Source of the DNA: a bacterium
GTDB lineage: Bacteria > Cyanobacteriota > Vampirovibrionia > Obscuribacterales > Obscuribacteraceae
Direction: 5' to 3'
DNA length: 64,000 bases
Assembly (NCBI GenBank): GCA_018062085.1
Contig: JAGOSY010000015.1
Span: forward strand, 1 to 64,000
Notes under the pieces: generated by a model
What the model was told of the DNA's origin: nothing
The model's database searches: none
Seen by the model: the letters and a program-made list of their open reading frames with translations, nothing else
In this document: positions 16,328 to 25,542 of the stretch, in pieces
How the letters are laid out: each line of letters opens with the position of its first letter
How positions within the stretch are numbered: position 1 is the first letter of the stretch
Made by a program: the position numbers and the translations under genes

Positions 16328-17947
16328 ATGGCATCTCCTCTCGAAAACGACGCTGAGTCTACAGATAAGACTAAAGGCAAGGCCATAGACGCAGTTAAAG
16401 CTGGGTCAGATACCGGCGCGGGCGCACAAGAGGCCAAGCCGGAAGTTAAGGCTGTGCAAGAGATGACCACCGCTGACTGGCAATCTGCAAATAAGCAGGG
16501 CGCTGATAAGCAGGGTGTAAGCAATCAGGTCGCAAGTAGCCGGGGAACTGACACGGCTGTCGCCGATCAGCCAGCTAGTTTGCCCAAGGTCTCGCTCGAG
16601 GCGCCAGCTCCACCATCACCAAAAGATATTTTGATTAGTCCAGCCGCATCGGCCGAAGAGAAGTTAAAGGCTGTGGAAGCCCTTGGTCGTGCTGGGCAGA
16701 CCACGGTTGAAGTTGTCGATAAAGATGGCACAAAACGCAACCTCACTATTGAGCTTGAAAAAGCTGGCGCCCGAACTCTCGTGCATCTTTATGCCAACGA
16801 CGATCAAGGCAAAGAACGTGTTATCTTGCGCGGTGTAAAAAATGCCGATGGTAGCTGGCAGCAGCAGCAGACCGAAAAAGGTGACGCTGTTGGTTCTTAC
16901 GGTACTTGGTGGTCGAAGAATATGGGCGATCGCTCTTTCTTCTCAGACGCCGTTAAGCCAGACACGAGAGTTGCCGAGCAAAAAGTAGCTCCCGAAGATT
17001 TATTCTCGGCTAAGCGCAACGAAATTCCCCCAGTTATACCTGGCGACCAGAGCAAAGATGTTCCCCAAAATAATGGCGCTACCAAACTGGCTGATGCCAG
17101 TCAGCTTGATCTCTTTCCCGATAAGCGCAATTTGCTACCTGATGCTCCGGTGCCTGCCTTTGTCGCACCGGAAGCAAAGCTTGATGCCGCTCTTGAGCCG
17201 CCGAAGTTTGATGCTAATGCCAAGGTCTATGCCGAGCCGCCTATGTTAGAGTCATACGTTAAGCCATACACTGCGCCGCCCCAACTAGACGCCCAAGCCA
17301 TTCCTCGGGCAATTGAAGAGCGAAGAGAAGTTTCAATTCAAGATCTCCCAGTGCCATCTCGTGAAGTCGTAGTGCCTTGGAATAGGCCACCGCAGCGCGT
17401 TGTTAGCGATGAAGAACGGTTGAATGAACTCTTTGATGGAGTGGCAAAAAGTGCCGGCTATGCTCGGCGCATGACCCGTGTTGACGGTGGTTCGGTCTAC
17501 TTCCGCGCTGGAATGGCCATTGATGCTGATGGCTCACCAAGAGCTCGGCAAATTGACCCTGACGGTCAGAGCAATACTTCGTTGCGTCACAAAGGCGGTG
17601 CGCCAGTGAACGCTGAAACCACTAAGTATTTTGTCTTGCCTCTAGAAAAGTATCAGCAATATGGTGTGCGTCTTGGTGATATTGCTGCCGTGCGCTATGA
17701 CGATCAGGTGCGCTTCGCCGTGTTCGCCGATGTCGGACCGCATCAAAAACTGGGTGAAGGCTCTATGGCGTTAGCAGCGTCGCTGGGCATTAACTCTAAT
17801 CCGCGTCGCGGCGGCACTCAGCGGCCAGAAGTCGAATATATTGTCTTCCCTGGTTCTGGCAATGGCCGACCACTGCATAGCAACGCCCACGAAGGTCTGG
17901 GACGGCACTATTTGGGCAAGGCTTACCGCAATACCAAAAGTTCGTAA
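16328..17947 (+). CDS. GH75 chitosanase-like domain protein without signal peptide
   Basis: A 539-residue protein. Residues 1-90 are low-complexity, charged and Ala-rich. A small domain follows at about 95-205 (TTVEVVDKDGTKRNLTIELE, then VHLYANDD), then a Pro-rich linker with repeated E/D-PPxLDA-like pieces, and a C-terminal domain at about 390-535. That domain matches the glycoside hydrolase 75 pattern: FRAGMAIDADGSPRA, TSLRHKGG, YFVLPLEKY, FAVFADVGPHQKLGEGSMALA, and VEYIVFPGSG. An Asp and a Glu nine residues apart (DVGPHQKLGE) fit the family's acid pair. No signal peptide is visible. GAAGG before ATG 16328 decides the start. Confidence 0.7.
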   Translation: MASPLENDAESTDKTKGKAIDAVKAGSDTGAGAQEAKPEVKAVQEMTTADWQSANKQGADKQGVSNQVASSRGTDTAVADQPASLPKVSLEAPAPPSPKDILISPAASAEEKLKAVEALGRAGQTTVEVVDKDGTKRNLTIELEKAGARTLVHLYANDDQGKERVILRGVKNADGSWQQQQTEKGDAVGSYGTWWSKNMGDRSFFSDAVKPDTRVAEQKVAPEDLFSAKRNEIPPVIPGDQSKDVPQNNGATKLADASQLDLFPDKRNLLPDAPVPAFVAPEAKLDAALEPPKFDANAKVYAEPPMLESYVKPYTAPPQLDAQAIPRAIEERREVSIQDLPVPSREVVVPWNRPPQRVVSDEERLNELFDGVAKSAGYARRMTRVDGGSVYFRAGMAIDADGSPRARQIDPDGQSNTSLRHKGGAPVNAETTKYFVLPLEKYQQYGVRLGDIAAVRYDDQVRFAVFADVGPHQKLGEGSMALAASLGINSNPRRGGTQRPEVEYIVFPGSGNGRPLHSNAHEGLGRHYLGKAYRNTKSS

Positions 17948-18025
17948 GCCGTAAAGTGTGATGCCGTAAACTTCGAAGGCATTTAGTGCAAATACCGATA
18001 GAGCGAATACGGATACTAATAAATT

Positions 18026-18256
18026 ATGAGCGATACGGATAAGTCAGAAGATACGAGTGAGTCTCCAGCGACTTATAAAGTTGTGCCCGGAGACAATCTC
18101 TGGAATATTTCGCGCACTTTGCTCGCTGCTAAGAATGGCAAAGAGCCAAGCAATCAAGAGATTATGGCCATGGTGAACCAATTTGTAAGTCTCAATGCCA
18201 TCGTCAATCGAGATTTGATCTATCCTGATCAAGTCTTAAAAATCCCGCAGGTTTAA
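18026..18256 (+). CDS. Single-LysM-domain protein
   Basis: A 76-residue protein made almost entirely of one LysM domain (about 16-74): TYKVVPGDNLWNISRTLL, then NQEIMAMVNQFVSLN and RDLIYPDQVLKIP. LysM domains bind N-acetylglucosamine polymers such as peptidoglycan. No signal peptide. It lies 78 bases after the GH75-like gene and 85 before the RDD-SAF gene on the same strand. The association with the GH75-like protein suggests a shared glycan target. Confidence 0.8.
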   Translation: MSDTDKSEDTSESPATYKVVPGDNLWNISRTLLAAKNGKEPSNQEIMAMVNQFVSLNAIVNRDLIYPDQVLKIPQV

Positions 18257-18341
18257 GCAAATAGGGGCATATTAGGGAATGTGAATTGGCATATTGCCAA
18301 ATCTTGCTTGTGCTTGCGCTAAAGAAAAAGTATTCCTGCCC

Positions 18342-19742
18342 ATGACCGATTCAGTAGAACTAGAAAAAGTTCCTTCCCCGGCACCTGCGCCGGCCCTAGC
18401 AGCCGCACCTTTGCTCACTAGAATTCTGGCGATGGTGCTGGATAGCCTGGCATTGCTTGTTCTGCTGGGCAGCGGAGTCTATCTTGCTTTTCTCAGCAGT
18501 AAGTTCATTATTTTTCCCCGCTCATCACTTTCTGGTGTTGGCGCGGCCCTGCTTGTTGCCCTGCCGGCCATCGCATTAATTGTATTGCTGGCCGTGCCCA
18601 TTTATTTTGCTATTTTTGAATCGTCCGCGTGGAGTGCAACCCCTGGTAAGTGGGCTACAGGATTGGTCGTGCGCCGCAGTGATGGTCAGCGCCTGGGCTT
18701 TTTCGCTGCTTTGTTTGCGCGATTTATTTATTGGATGCCCTGTCTGATTTTGCCGCTGGGGGCATTCTATTTGCCTATATATGCAATGGCACAGCTGGCT
18801 CTGGCTGGCGTTTTGGCTGGTTTGTTTTGCGACAAAAAACGCCGCACTGCTGCCGATCTTGCTTGTAAGCGTTTTGTTTGCTCGGCAAATGAAGCACCGC
18901 TGACGCCAGCTACAAACTTTTGGCAAAAATTGCCTATGCCACTGATAGCGGTGCTAACAATGTCAGGATATTTATTTCTTGCTCCGATAATTATGTTTTC
19001 TTTTGGCCAGATGGGTAATCTTGTCTATCGCCAAAAACTCACTGCCTGGCGGGCCAAGGGCCTTCATACAAAGGGAAGAGTGGTGTTTGTCGAACGCCGC
19101 ATCATGGCACCGAGTGTACTGAGTGATAATGATCTGGCAGAATTTGAGGCTGATCCAGAAAGCCTGCCACCGGCTGCTATTGTCTCCGCCCCGGCTGTTG
19201 TCGGTAAGAAGATTGTCGGCATTGTTAACGAAGGCGCAGTGCTCACTGCTGAGGCTTTTGAGCCAGCTGAAGCTCGCCTAATCGAGCAAGCAGAAGTCGC
19301 GCGCCCGGCATCTGGTTTTAGCGATGCCCAGCCAGGCGTTTTAGTATATCGTTGGCGCGATCGTGTTAGACCGGGTCAATTGATTTCACTTAAAGACATT
19401 GAGCCCGTCTATATTGTGGAAGAGCAATTTATTGATTCTATTTGTTGCACTCCCTGGCAAATTGTCGGCCGCACTGTGAGCGAAAACTGTCAGGCCCTCA
19501 AGCGCGATATTATTCATTGCCAGTATGTCGATGCACCGGTATCTACTTTGGTAGTTAAGCGCGATCTGAAGAAAGGAGAAGTGCTCAGGGCCGAAGATGT
19601 CGAAGTCGCTAATTTGTCGGCAAAGCAGCATTATTATACTGCTATCTCTGCACCGCAACTGGTGCTAGGCGCTAAGCTTAAACGTGACGTTGCTACTGGT
19701 CAAGCTCTGCGTTATTGCGATTTTGAAAAAATGATTTATTGA
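18342..19742 (+). CDS. RDD membrane protein fused to SAF-like domains
   Basis: A 466-residue protein. After a Pro/Ala N-terminus, an RDD domain occupies about residues 25-190 with three to four helices, the Arg-Asp landmarks (TRILAMVLDSLALL), and the GKWATGLVVRRSDGQRLG motif. A further helix lies at about 205-225. The C-terminal 230 residues contain two or three SAF-type units: RVVFVERRIMAPSVLSDNDL, VLVYRWRDRVRPGQLISLKDI and TLVVKRDLKKGEVLRAEDVE, each followed by a VGxK/R-x-x-x-x-V-x-x-G-x-x-L-x-x-x-x-F turn. SAF domains occur in FlgA/CpaB pilus and flagellar chaperones. The ATG at 18342 is chosen over an in-frame TTG at 18294; neither has a strong ribosome site. Confidence 0.75.
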   Translation: MTDSVELEKVPSPAPAPALAAAPLLTRILAMVLDSLALLVLLGSGVYLAFLSSKFIIFPRSSLSGVGAALLVALPAIALIVLLAVPIYFAIFESSAWSATPGKWATGLVVRRSDGQRLGFFAALFARFIYWMPCLILPLGAFYLPIYAMAQLALAGVLAGLFCDKKRRTAADLACKRFVCSANEAPLTPATNFWQKLPMPLIAVLTMSGYLFLAPIIMFSFGQMGNLVYRQKLTAWRAKGLHTKGRVVFVERRIMAPSVLSDNDLAEFEADPESLPPAAIVSAPAVVGKKIVGIVNEGAVLTAEAFEPAEARLIEQAEVARPASGFSDAQPGVLVYRWRDRVRPGQLISLKDIEPVYIVEEQFIDSICCTPWQIVGRTVSENCQALKRDIIHCQYVDAPVSTLVVKRDLKKGEVLRAEDVEVANLSAKQHYYTAISAPQLVLGAKLKRDVATGQALRYCDFEKMIY

Positions 19743-19745
19743 GGA

Positions 19746-21314
19746 CTACTTCACCGCCGCCCTGCTCTCTTTCAACTTTTGAAATGCAGCTAGTGCCAGA
19801 TTCCGCGCTTCGCCATGCTCGACAATAGGCAAAGGATAGTTTTCTCCCAGAGTCACCCCAGCGGCAATCAGCTCTAGTGGCGGTGCTTCCCATGGTCTGT
19901 GAATATATTTGCTTTTCATTTTTGCCAGTTCAGGCACCCACTTGCGCACATAGGCCCCGTCGGTGTCGAATTTCTCGCCCTGCAAAATTGGATTGAATAC
20001 CCGGAAGTATGGCGCAGCATCAGCCCCACAGCCTGCTGACCATTGCCAGCCCATGGTGTTTTGCGCTAGGTCAGCATCTACGAGAGTATCCCAAAACCAC
20101 TTAGCGCCAGCAAGCCAGGGCAAGCGTAAATGTTTCACGAGAAAGGAAGCGACAATCATGCGCACGCGGTTATGCATTATCCCGGTATGCCAAAGCTCGC
20201 GCATGCCGGCATCAACAATAGGGTAACCAGTTAGACCTTTTTGCCAAGCTTTGAGAGCTGTCGGGTTGTTTTCCCAAGGAAACAGTTTGAAGTCGCCTCT
20301 AAGGGGCTCTGTTGGCGTCTGGGGGAAGTAATAAAGAAGGTGGTGGGAAAACTCACGCCAACCCACTTCGCGCAGGTAAGAAAGGGCCGCTGCTTTGCTC
20401 TTTTCGTTTTTGAAATGTTCAGCCTTTTCTTTGACGATAAACCAGAGGCTGCGCGGGCTGATTTCACCAAAGTGAAGATGGGGAGACATGCGTGATACGC
20501 CCTCTATGTCTGGTCGATTGCGCATGTCAGAGTAGTCGTCGAGGCCGTCTTGTAAGAATTTGTCTAGTTGCTTGAGGGCTCCTTGCTCTCCGGGCATCCA
20601 GGCCTCTGTTATGCCTTTTTCCCATTTAATGTCAGGGAGCAGCTGCAATTCTTCCAAGGTGCATTCGAACTTAAGCTTTTCGATTTTTGTTGCGGTCAGA
20701 TTTTTCGAGGCCAATTTCCCTGGCGCCATTGTTTTTGGTGAAATTCTTTCTGGTGAAATTCTTTTCGGTGCTTTTAGGGGCGGCTCCAACTCAACTTGTA
20801 TCTGATTGAGGCAGGTGCGCCAATAAGGCGTGAATACCTGGTAGGGTTTGCCCTCTTTTGTGGCCACTTGCCAGGGTTCTAAGAGCAAAGCGCCATTGAA
20901 GGTTTCAACTACTAGGCCACTTTCTTTGAGCGTTGATTTGATTTCTTTGTCTCGCGCAATTACTGCGGGCTCATAACGGCGGTTCCAGAAAACGGCACCG
21001 GCGCCTAGTTCTTCGGCCAATGCCTGCAAGATGTTCAAGCTCGACTTACTACTAGTTTTTGGATCAGCTTCACATATGCGCAGTCTTGACCCGAGCTTTT
21101 CTATTTCCGCAGCCAAGGCCTTGAGTGATTGATTGAGCCACACTTTCGTCGCCCCGCCCGGTGGCCAGATGCCTTCCTCGTCCGGAGCCCAGATATATAC
21201 CGGGATTACGTCCCCATTGTTCTCAGCCGCCCAGTTGACGGCAGCGAGCAGGCCAGGGTTGTCAGCCAGTCGTAAATCTTGACGAAACCAGAAAATCGCT
21301 GAACCCTGCTTCAT
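19746..21314 (-). CDS. phrB: Deoxyribodipyrimidine photolyase
   Basis: A 522-residue class I photolyase that uses FAD and blue light to split cyclobutane pyrimidine dimers. The N-terminal alpha/beta antenna domain begins IFWFRQDLRLADNPGLLAA. The C-terminal FAD domain has SRMSPHLHFGEISPR, the VGWREFSHHLLYY segment, GYPIVDAGMRELWHTGIMHNR, DLAQNTMGWQWSAGCGAD and PYFRVFNPILQGEKFD. Length is slightly above the usual 470 because of a Lys/Pro-rich insert around residues 180-215 that repeats ISPERISPK-like pieces. Stop lies 4 bases from the convergent gene. It implies that the organism or its ancestors met daylight. Confidence 0.93.
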   Translation of the reverse strand: MKQGSAIFWFRQDLRLADNPGLLAAVNWAAENNGDVIPVYIWAPDEEGIWPPGGATKVWLNQSLKALAAEIEKLGSRLRICEADPKTSSKSSLNILQALAEELGAGAVFWNRRYEPAVIARDKEIKSTLKESGLVVETFNGALLLEPWQVATKEGKPYQVFTPYWRTCLNQIQVELEPPLKAPKRISPERISPKTMAPGKLASKNLTATKIEKLKFECTLEELQLLPDIKWEKGITEAWMPGEQGALKQLDKFLQDGLDDYSDMRNRPDIEGVSRMSPHLHFGEISPRSLWFIVKEKAEHFKNEKSKAAALSYLREVGWREFSHHLLYYFPQTPTEPLRGDFKLFPWENNPTALKAWQKGLTGYPIVDAGMRELWHTGIMHNRVRMIVASFLVKHLRLPWLAGAKWFWDTLVDADLAQNTMGWQWSAGCGADAAPYFRVFNPILQGEKFDTDGAYVRKWVPELAKMKSKYIHRPWEAPPLELIAAGVTLGENYPLPIVEHGEARNLALAAFQKLKESRAAVK

Positions 21315-21439
21315 CTTTAGTCTCTTTTGGCGCTTATTTGGAACTTATTCGGCGATTTTAACTCTGGAGTGAGAACATATTGTGAATATGAGATTTAAAA
21401 ACCAAATGGTTGGTAAAAGGATCTTATGGAGTACCAAAC

Positions 21440-21991
21440 ATGGCAGAAGCAAAACCTGTACGCATTGGCGACCTTTTAACGAGAGCTGGTGTACTGCGTA
21501 AGCAAGATTTGCAGGAAGCAATCGAGATCTCGCAAGATACCGGTCAAATGATCGGTAAGGTTTTGATTATGTCTGGTTTCATTACCAAAGAAGATTTACA
21601 AGCTGCCGTGGAAGCACAGTCTCTGGTGCGTGATGGCAATCTAGAATTTGAGTTGGCCCTGCTAGCCATTGCTACCTGCTCTCGCGAACGGCTCTTGCTC
21701 GACCAGGCTCTAGATCAGCTGGGCTGGCACCCAGAACAGAAGCACCCTACAGCTCGTTTGGGCGAATTGCTCTTGGCCGCCGAGGTTGTTACTCCCGAGC
21801 AGCTTGATGCTGCCCTAGAGCAAGTGCGAGAGTCAATTACACCGCTTGGCGCTGTATTGATTCAGTCGGTTGTGATCGATAGGCAGATTTTAGACTTTGC
21901 CCTTGATGTTCAAGCTGACATTAGGGCGGGAAAAATTACCAAGCAGGATGGTGTTTCGCGATTGAATAGCAGAGTTAAGGCCCATTCTTGA
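21440..21991 (+). CDS. MshEN-like repeat protein
   Basis: A 183-residue protein with two similar halves. Each begins (I/L)G(D/E)LL-x-x-A-x-V (IGDLLTRAGVLRKQDLQEA; LGELLLAAEVVTPEQLDAA), continues with an (M/L)G-x-(V/A)LI step, and ends in a segment with ALDVQADIRAGKIT. This is the pattern of the N-terminal MshEN/GspII_E_N domain of PilB/GspE ATPases, which binds c-di-GMP in some members, here without an ATPase. GGAG before the ATG at 21440 decides the start. A larger relative is at 43286. Confidence 0.65.
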   Translation: MAEAKPVRIGDLLTRAGVLRKQDLQEAIEISQDTGQMIGKVLIMSGFITKEDLQAAVEAQSLVRDGNLEFELALLAIATCSRERLLLDQALDQLGWHPEQKHPTARLGELLLAAEVVTPEQLDAALEQVRESITPLGAVLIQSVVIDRQILDFALDVQADIRAGKITKQDGVSRLNSRVKAHS

Positions 21992-22198
21992 CGCCTTATG
22001 ATTCGCTGAAGTCCAGGCCAGTCCGGTCCAAGCCACAGCGGTTAGGTGGTTGTGAAATTGCTAATTTTGCCAGTTGAACAAAGTCGGCTGAAGTGGTTGG
22101 TCCTCTTGATATAATGTGCAAATTGAACTTATTGTCGCTTCCGTTCGTATATGCATATACAGCTATACGCTGCTAGCGCTTTTTTCGGAGGTGGCGGC

Positions 22199-22489
22199 AT
22201 GAAACTTACCTTAGAAACCCAGCAAATAGAAATGCGTTCCTCTTTTTCGGAAGTTCACACTCGAATTGACAATCTTGCTAATCAGCTTGATTTACACCGA
22301 AAAGAGACTGCCATGAATTTCCGCCAGGTCGACCTGCGGTTCGATAAATTAGAAGCCCGGTTCGAAATTTTAGAAGCCAAAGTTGATAAGTTGCCTTCGG
22401 AGCTAGCCAACATTCTCTCTCCGTTTTTTAGAAACGTTGAGATAATGCTAGAGAATCACGAGAAGCGGATTTGTGCCCTTGAGCAGTAA
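22199..22489 (+). CDS. Small coiled-coil protein
   Basis: A 96-residue hydrophilic protein with heptad-like spacing through most of its length (FSEVHTRIDNLANQLDLH, FRQVDLRFDKLEARFEILE, NHEKRICALEQ). It is probably a long helix or coiled coil, forming dimers or trimers. A GGAGGTGG ribosome site before ATG 22199 decides the start. No function is suggested by the neighbours: photolyase and MshEN-like genes on one side, a convergent secreted-protein gene on the other. Confidence 0.6.
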   Translation: MKLTLETQQIEMRSSFSEVHTRIDNLANQLDLHRKETAMNFRQVDLRFDKLEARFEILEAKVDKLPSELANILSPFFRNVEIMLENHEKRICALEQ

Positions 22490-22508
22490 TCGAAAACAAT
22501 AAGCCCAG

Positions 22509-23354
22509 CTATTTGTCACTCGGCTTTTTTTTCTTGCTCTTTTCGGCCTCGTCATCTGTGAAATCTTTGGCAATATCGATGAGATCATTTCTGTAAGCAG
22601 CCGAAACAATTACGTCTTTGAGGTCGTTTGTACGCTTGTAACCTTTGGGATATTCAAAATCGGATGCCTTGTAAGGTACCTTTTTCCAGCCTTTCAGTTC
22701 GACCGTGAGTCGTTCGCTGTTATCTCTGTCCATGGTTTTGAAGTTGAGCCAAGGAACGGCAGATTTTTTCCTCCTCTCGGCATCTTTTTTCTGTTGCGCT
22801 GGGGTCCGTTTAACTTCTGCTCGCAAGGTCTGAACAGGAAAGACGGGAATGTTTGCCGAGTTAAAATATCGTGCCACCACTTCTGATATCTGTGGAGCTG
22901 TCTTTATCTCTTTCGGTGTCCAGTATATTGAGCCATCGGGAAGGAGTATTTTGTCGCATGATAGTCCTTTTAGTAATTCTGCTTGTAACCACTTTGACTT
23001 CGTAACTGCGAACGGCGTGTGTTGCGGCAGAATGGACAAAATTAACGATTTGTCGAAATTTTTCAAATCTGTTATGAATTCTAGTTTGTCACTGGGTCTA
23101 AAACAGGAAATTTTCCAATTAGGTGCAGCACATACGGCAATGCCGCCATTGCCAGTATTTTCAAGCTTGATGGCATCATCTGTGACGTAATAACGGTAAG
23201 ATCCAGAGCCATTATGGAGGGTTTCAAATACCCATTCAGCTTTTGCTAGGGCCGGCGCGGCAAAGGCAAAGGTAGTGGTAAAGGACAGCAGCAACAACAG
23301 CGTTATTAATGCGGCTGAACTCTTCAGGTCTGCGCAATGTTGTGCCTGTGTCAT
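22509..23354 (-). CDS. Secreted protein of a local paralogous family, copy 2
   Basis: A 281-residue exported protein. The signal peptide is at about residues 14-37 (LITLLLLLSFTTTFAFAAPALA). The mature part starts with beta-strand-like sequence, YRYYVTDDAIKLENTGNGG and IAVCAAPNWKISCFRPSDK, matching the order seen in the proteins at 12452 and 53967. The C-terminus is highly basic and acidic (DDEAEKSKKKKPSDK). No catalytic motif is evident. All three copies stand as single genes. Confidence 0.6.
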   Translation of the reverse strand: MTQAQHCADLKSSAALITLLLLLSFTTTFAFAAPALAKAEWVFETLHNGSGSYRYYVTDDAIKLENTGNGGIAVCAAPNWKISCFRPSDKLEFITDLKNFDKSLILSILPQHTPFAVTKSKWLQAELLKGLSCDKILLPDGSIYWTPKEIKTAPQISEVVARYFNSANIPVFPVQTLRAEVKRTPAQQKKDAERRKKSAVPWLNFKTMDRDNSERLTVELKGWKKVPYKASDFEYPKGYKRTNDLKDVIVSAAYRNDLIDIAKDFTDDEAEKSKKKKPSDK

Positions 23355-23524
23355 CTATTGATCTCCAGCGGCTTCTGTTTCATCATACTAAGTTTGCTCT
23401 GTCAAGTGGTCATTTCATCCAATGGTACGCTCTCGAAAAATATTTGTGAATCTAGAATTGGAACTAGATCCATTGTTTTTGGTCATACTGTAGGTGATCG
23501 CCTAATTAAAACTAGATTTGAGGC

Positions 23525-24283
23525 ATGACGATGATTGCACGCAAGCGTGTGCCAGAGCTAATGGATGACCCTAGTCTTGATTATCACAGTCACGCTCAGG
23601 CCCTGCGCGGTCTGGCCCGACTCAATGCGGCCAGTTTTAGCCATGATTCTATTTGGTCTGAAATTGAGCATGAGGCGCGCCGTGCCAGTCAGCCCTTGCG
23701 CATTCTCGATATTGCCACCGGCGGCGGAGATATTCCCATAGCGCTCTTTCTTAGAGCTAAGCGTTTAGGTCTAAAGGTTGAGATAGTCGGCAGTGATATT
23801 AGCGCTGACGCTATTTCTTACGCAAAGAATAGAGCCTTGCAAAGGCAAGCAGACGTGGAGTTTATAGCCATGAATGTTTTCGAAGATGATTTGCCAGCTG
23901 ACTTTGATATTGTCATGACCTCTCTATTTACTCATCATCTTGACCCCGACGATGTCGTTATGCTTCTGGCGAAAATGAGCGGAGCGGCGCGTTTGAAAGT
24001 GTTGGTCAATGACTTGGTACGTAGTGAAATTTCTTACTGCTCGGTGTGGCTAGCGACTCGCCTTTTAAGTCGTTCTGCTGTTGTGCACTATGATGGACCA
24101 GTATCGGTTAATGCATCTTTTACAGCCTCTGAATTTCTAGAAATGGCCAGTCGCGCTGACATGAGTGCAGCTGCTGTAAAATCCTTTTTCCCTTGTCGAC
24201 AGATGCTTGTCTGGCAGCGTGAATCGGCGAGGTCGGGGCGCCAAGTAGTGAATGACATGCCTGCGACAGGCAGTGAGCCGTGA
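23525..24283 (+). CDS. SAM-dependent methyltransferase of a type III PKS cluster
   Basis: A 252-residue class I methyltransferase. Motif I is ILDIATGGGDIPIAL near residue 62, the acidic residue after strand 2 is in VEIVGSDIS, and motif IV is in FDIVMTSLFTHHLD. The sequence resembles the methyltransferases that sit beside type III polyketide synthases and FAD oxidoreductases in many bacteria, where they are thought to methylate the phenolic product. The stop overlaps the next start by 4 bases (GTGA), a sign of coupled translation. Confidence 0.85.
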   Translation: MTMIARKRVPELMDDPSLDYHSHAQALRGLARLNAASFSHDSIWSEIEHEARRASQPLRILDIATGGGDIPIALFLRAKRLGLKVEIVGSDISADAISYAKNRALQRQADVEFIAMNVFEDDLPADFDIVMTSLFTHHLDPDDVVMLLAKMSGAARLKVLVNDLVRSEISYCSVWLATRLLSRSAVVHYDGPVSVNASFTASEFLEMASRADMSAAAVKSFFPCRQMLVWQRESARSGRQVVNDMPATGSEP

Positions 24284-25521
24284 CCTGCCATGACACGAAG
24301 AGATTAGTGCAGCAAAAATGGGATGCCATTGTCATTGGCGCTGGCCCAGCTGGTGCCTTTTGTGCTTTTCAATTGGCAAGCGCGGGAAAGAAAGTATTAC
24401 TGCTCGACAAAGCTCATTTCCCGCGGCCTAAAGTCTGCGGCTGTTGCCTTAATCAATCAGCTTACCGAGTATTGCAGAGAGCTGGGCTTGACGGCATTTT
24501 TGTAAGTAATGGTGCTGTTCCACTTAGTTCTCTAGAGTTGTTCGATGGTGCCGCAAGTGCCACCATGCAAATTACTGGAAGTTTTGCTTTGTCTAGAATT
24601 TGTCTAGATACTGCTTTGATTCGCGCTGCCGAGGCCGCTGGCGCGGTGTTTGTTTCGGGAGTGGCCGCAAGTGTTTGTCAGCAAGTAAGCGCAGTCAGCC
24701 GTGTGCAGATTGTCTCAAAAGAAATGGTAGTTGATGGCGCCTCAGATTTCGAAGAAGTCTTAGAGAGCAAGGTCACCATTGTGGCCGATGGTTTGAACGG
24801 CCACGCTCTAGACCGATTGCCTGAGTTTAATACTGTTGTTGCTGCTGATGCTCGCTTCGGTTGCGGCACCACCTTTGCTAATGCCAGCGCGTCCAGTTTA
24901 ACCAATGGTTACAGTTTAGCCAATGGTTACTACCGCTCAGGGCGCATTTATATGGCATGCCAGCAAGGTGGCTACGTTGGATTGGTCATGCTAGAGAGCG
25001 GCGATATTGATATAGCTTGTGCTTTAGACCGCTCATACGTGCGCCAGCATGGCAGTTTAGCTCTAGCTATTGCTGCCATTCTTAAGCAGTGCGATCTACC
25101 ACTACCAGTTACCTTTGAAGAGTTTTCTAGCAAGCAGTGGCATGGTACAGATTTGCTCACGAGGAAACGTAACAAGATTTCGGGCCAATGTCTTTTTGTT
25201 GTCGGCGATGCCTGTGGCTATCCCGAACCACTTACTGGCGAGGGTATCGCCTGGGCTTTAGAGTCGGCTGAAGCAGTTGCCCCTTTGGCCATTTCTGCCA
25301 TTGAGCAGTGGAGTGATGCGCTTGCTGTGCAGTGGCAGCAGGTGCATGGTCGGCTGGTCAACAGACGCCATCTTAAAAGCCGCGTCATCGCTTACAGCTT
25401 GCGCAGTCGAATGTCGAGAATGGCGCTGATACAAGTTGTTTCTCTCTTCCCGCGGCTGGCAGAAGGTATTGCCTCAGGCCTGACGCGAAAGTCTAATCAA
25501 ATCGCGAGTAGTAAATGGTGA
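24280..25521 (+). CDS. FAD-dependent oxidoreductase of a type III PKS cluster
   Basis: A 413-residue flavoprotein of the geranylgeranyl reductase/PHBH-like group. The dinucleotide motif is VIGAGPAGAFCAFQLASAG, followed by the DKAHFPRPKVCGCCLN stretch typical of this group, and the second FAD motif VVGDACGYPEPLTGEGIAWAL. It probably hydroxylates or reduces the polyketide-derived product. GTG start inside the stop of the methyltransferase gene. The polyketide synthase begins 21 bases downstream. Confidence 0.88.
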   Translation: MTCHDTKRLVQQKWDAIVIGAGPAGAFCAFQLASAGKKVLLLDKAHFPRPKVCGCCLNQSAYRVLQRAGLDGIFVSNGAVPLSSLELFDGAASATMQITGSFALSRICLDTALIRAAEAAGAVFVSGVAASVCQQVSAVSRVQIVSKEMVVDGASDFEEVLESKVTIVADGLNGHALDRLPEFNTVVAADARFGCGTTFANASASSLTNGYSLANGYYRSGRIYMACQQGGYVGLVMLESGDIDIACALDRSYVRQHGSLALAIAAILKQCDLPLPVTFEEFSSKQWHGTDLLTRKRNKISGQCLFVVGDACGYPEPLTGEGIAWALESAEAVAPLAISAIEQWSDALAVQWQQVHGRLVNRRHLKSRVIAYSLRSRMSRMALIQVVSLFPRLAEGIASGLTRKSNQIASSKW

Positions 25522-25542
25522 GGAGCAAATGGTGAGCAATAA

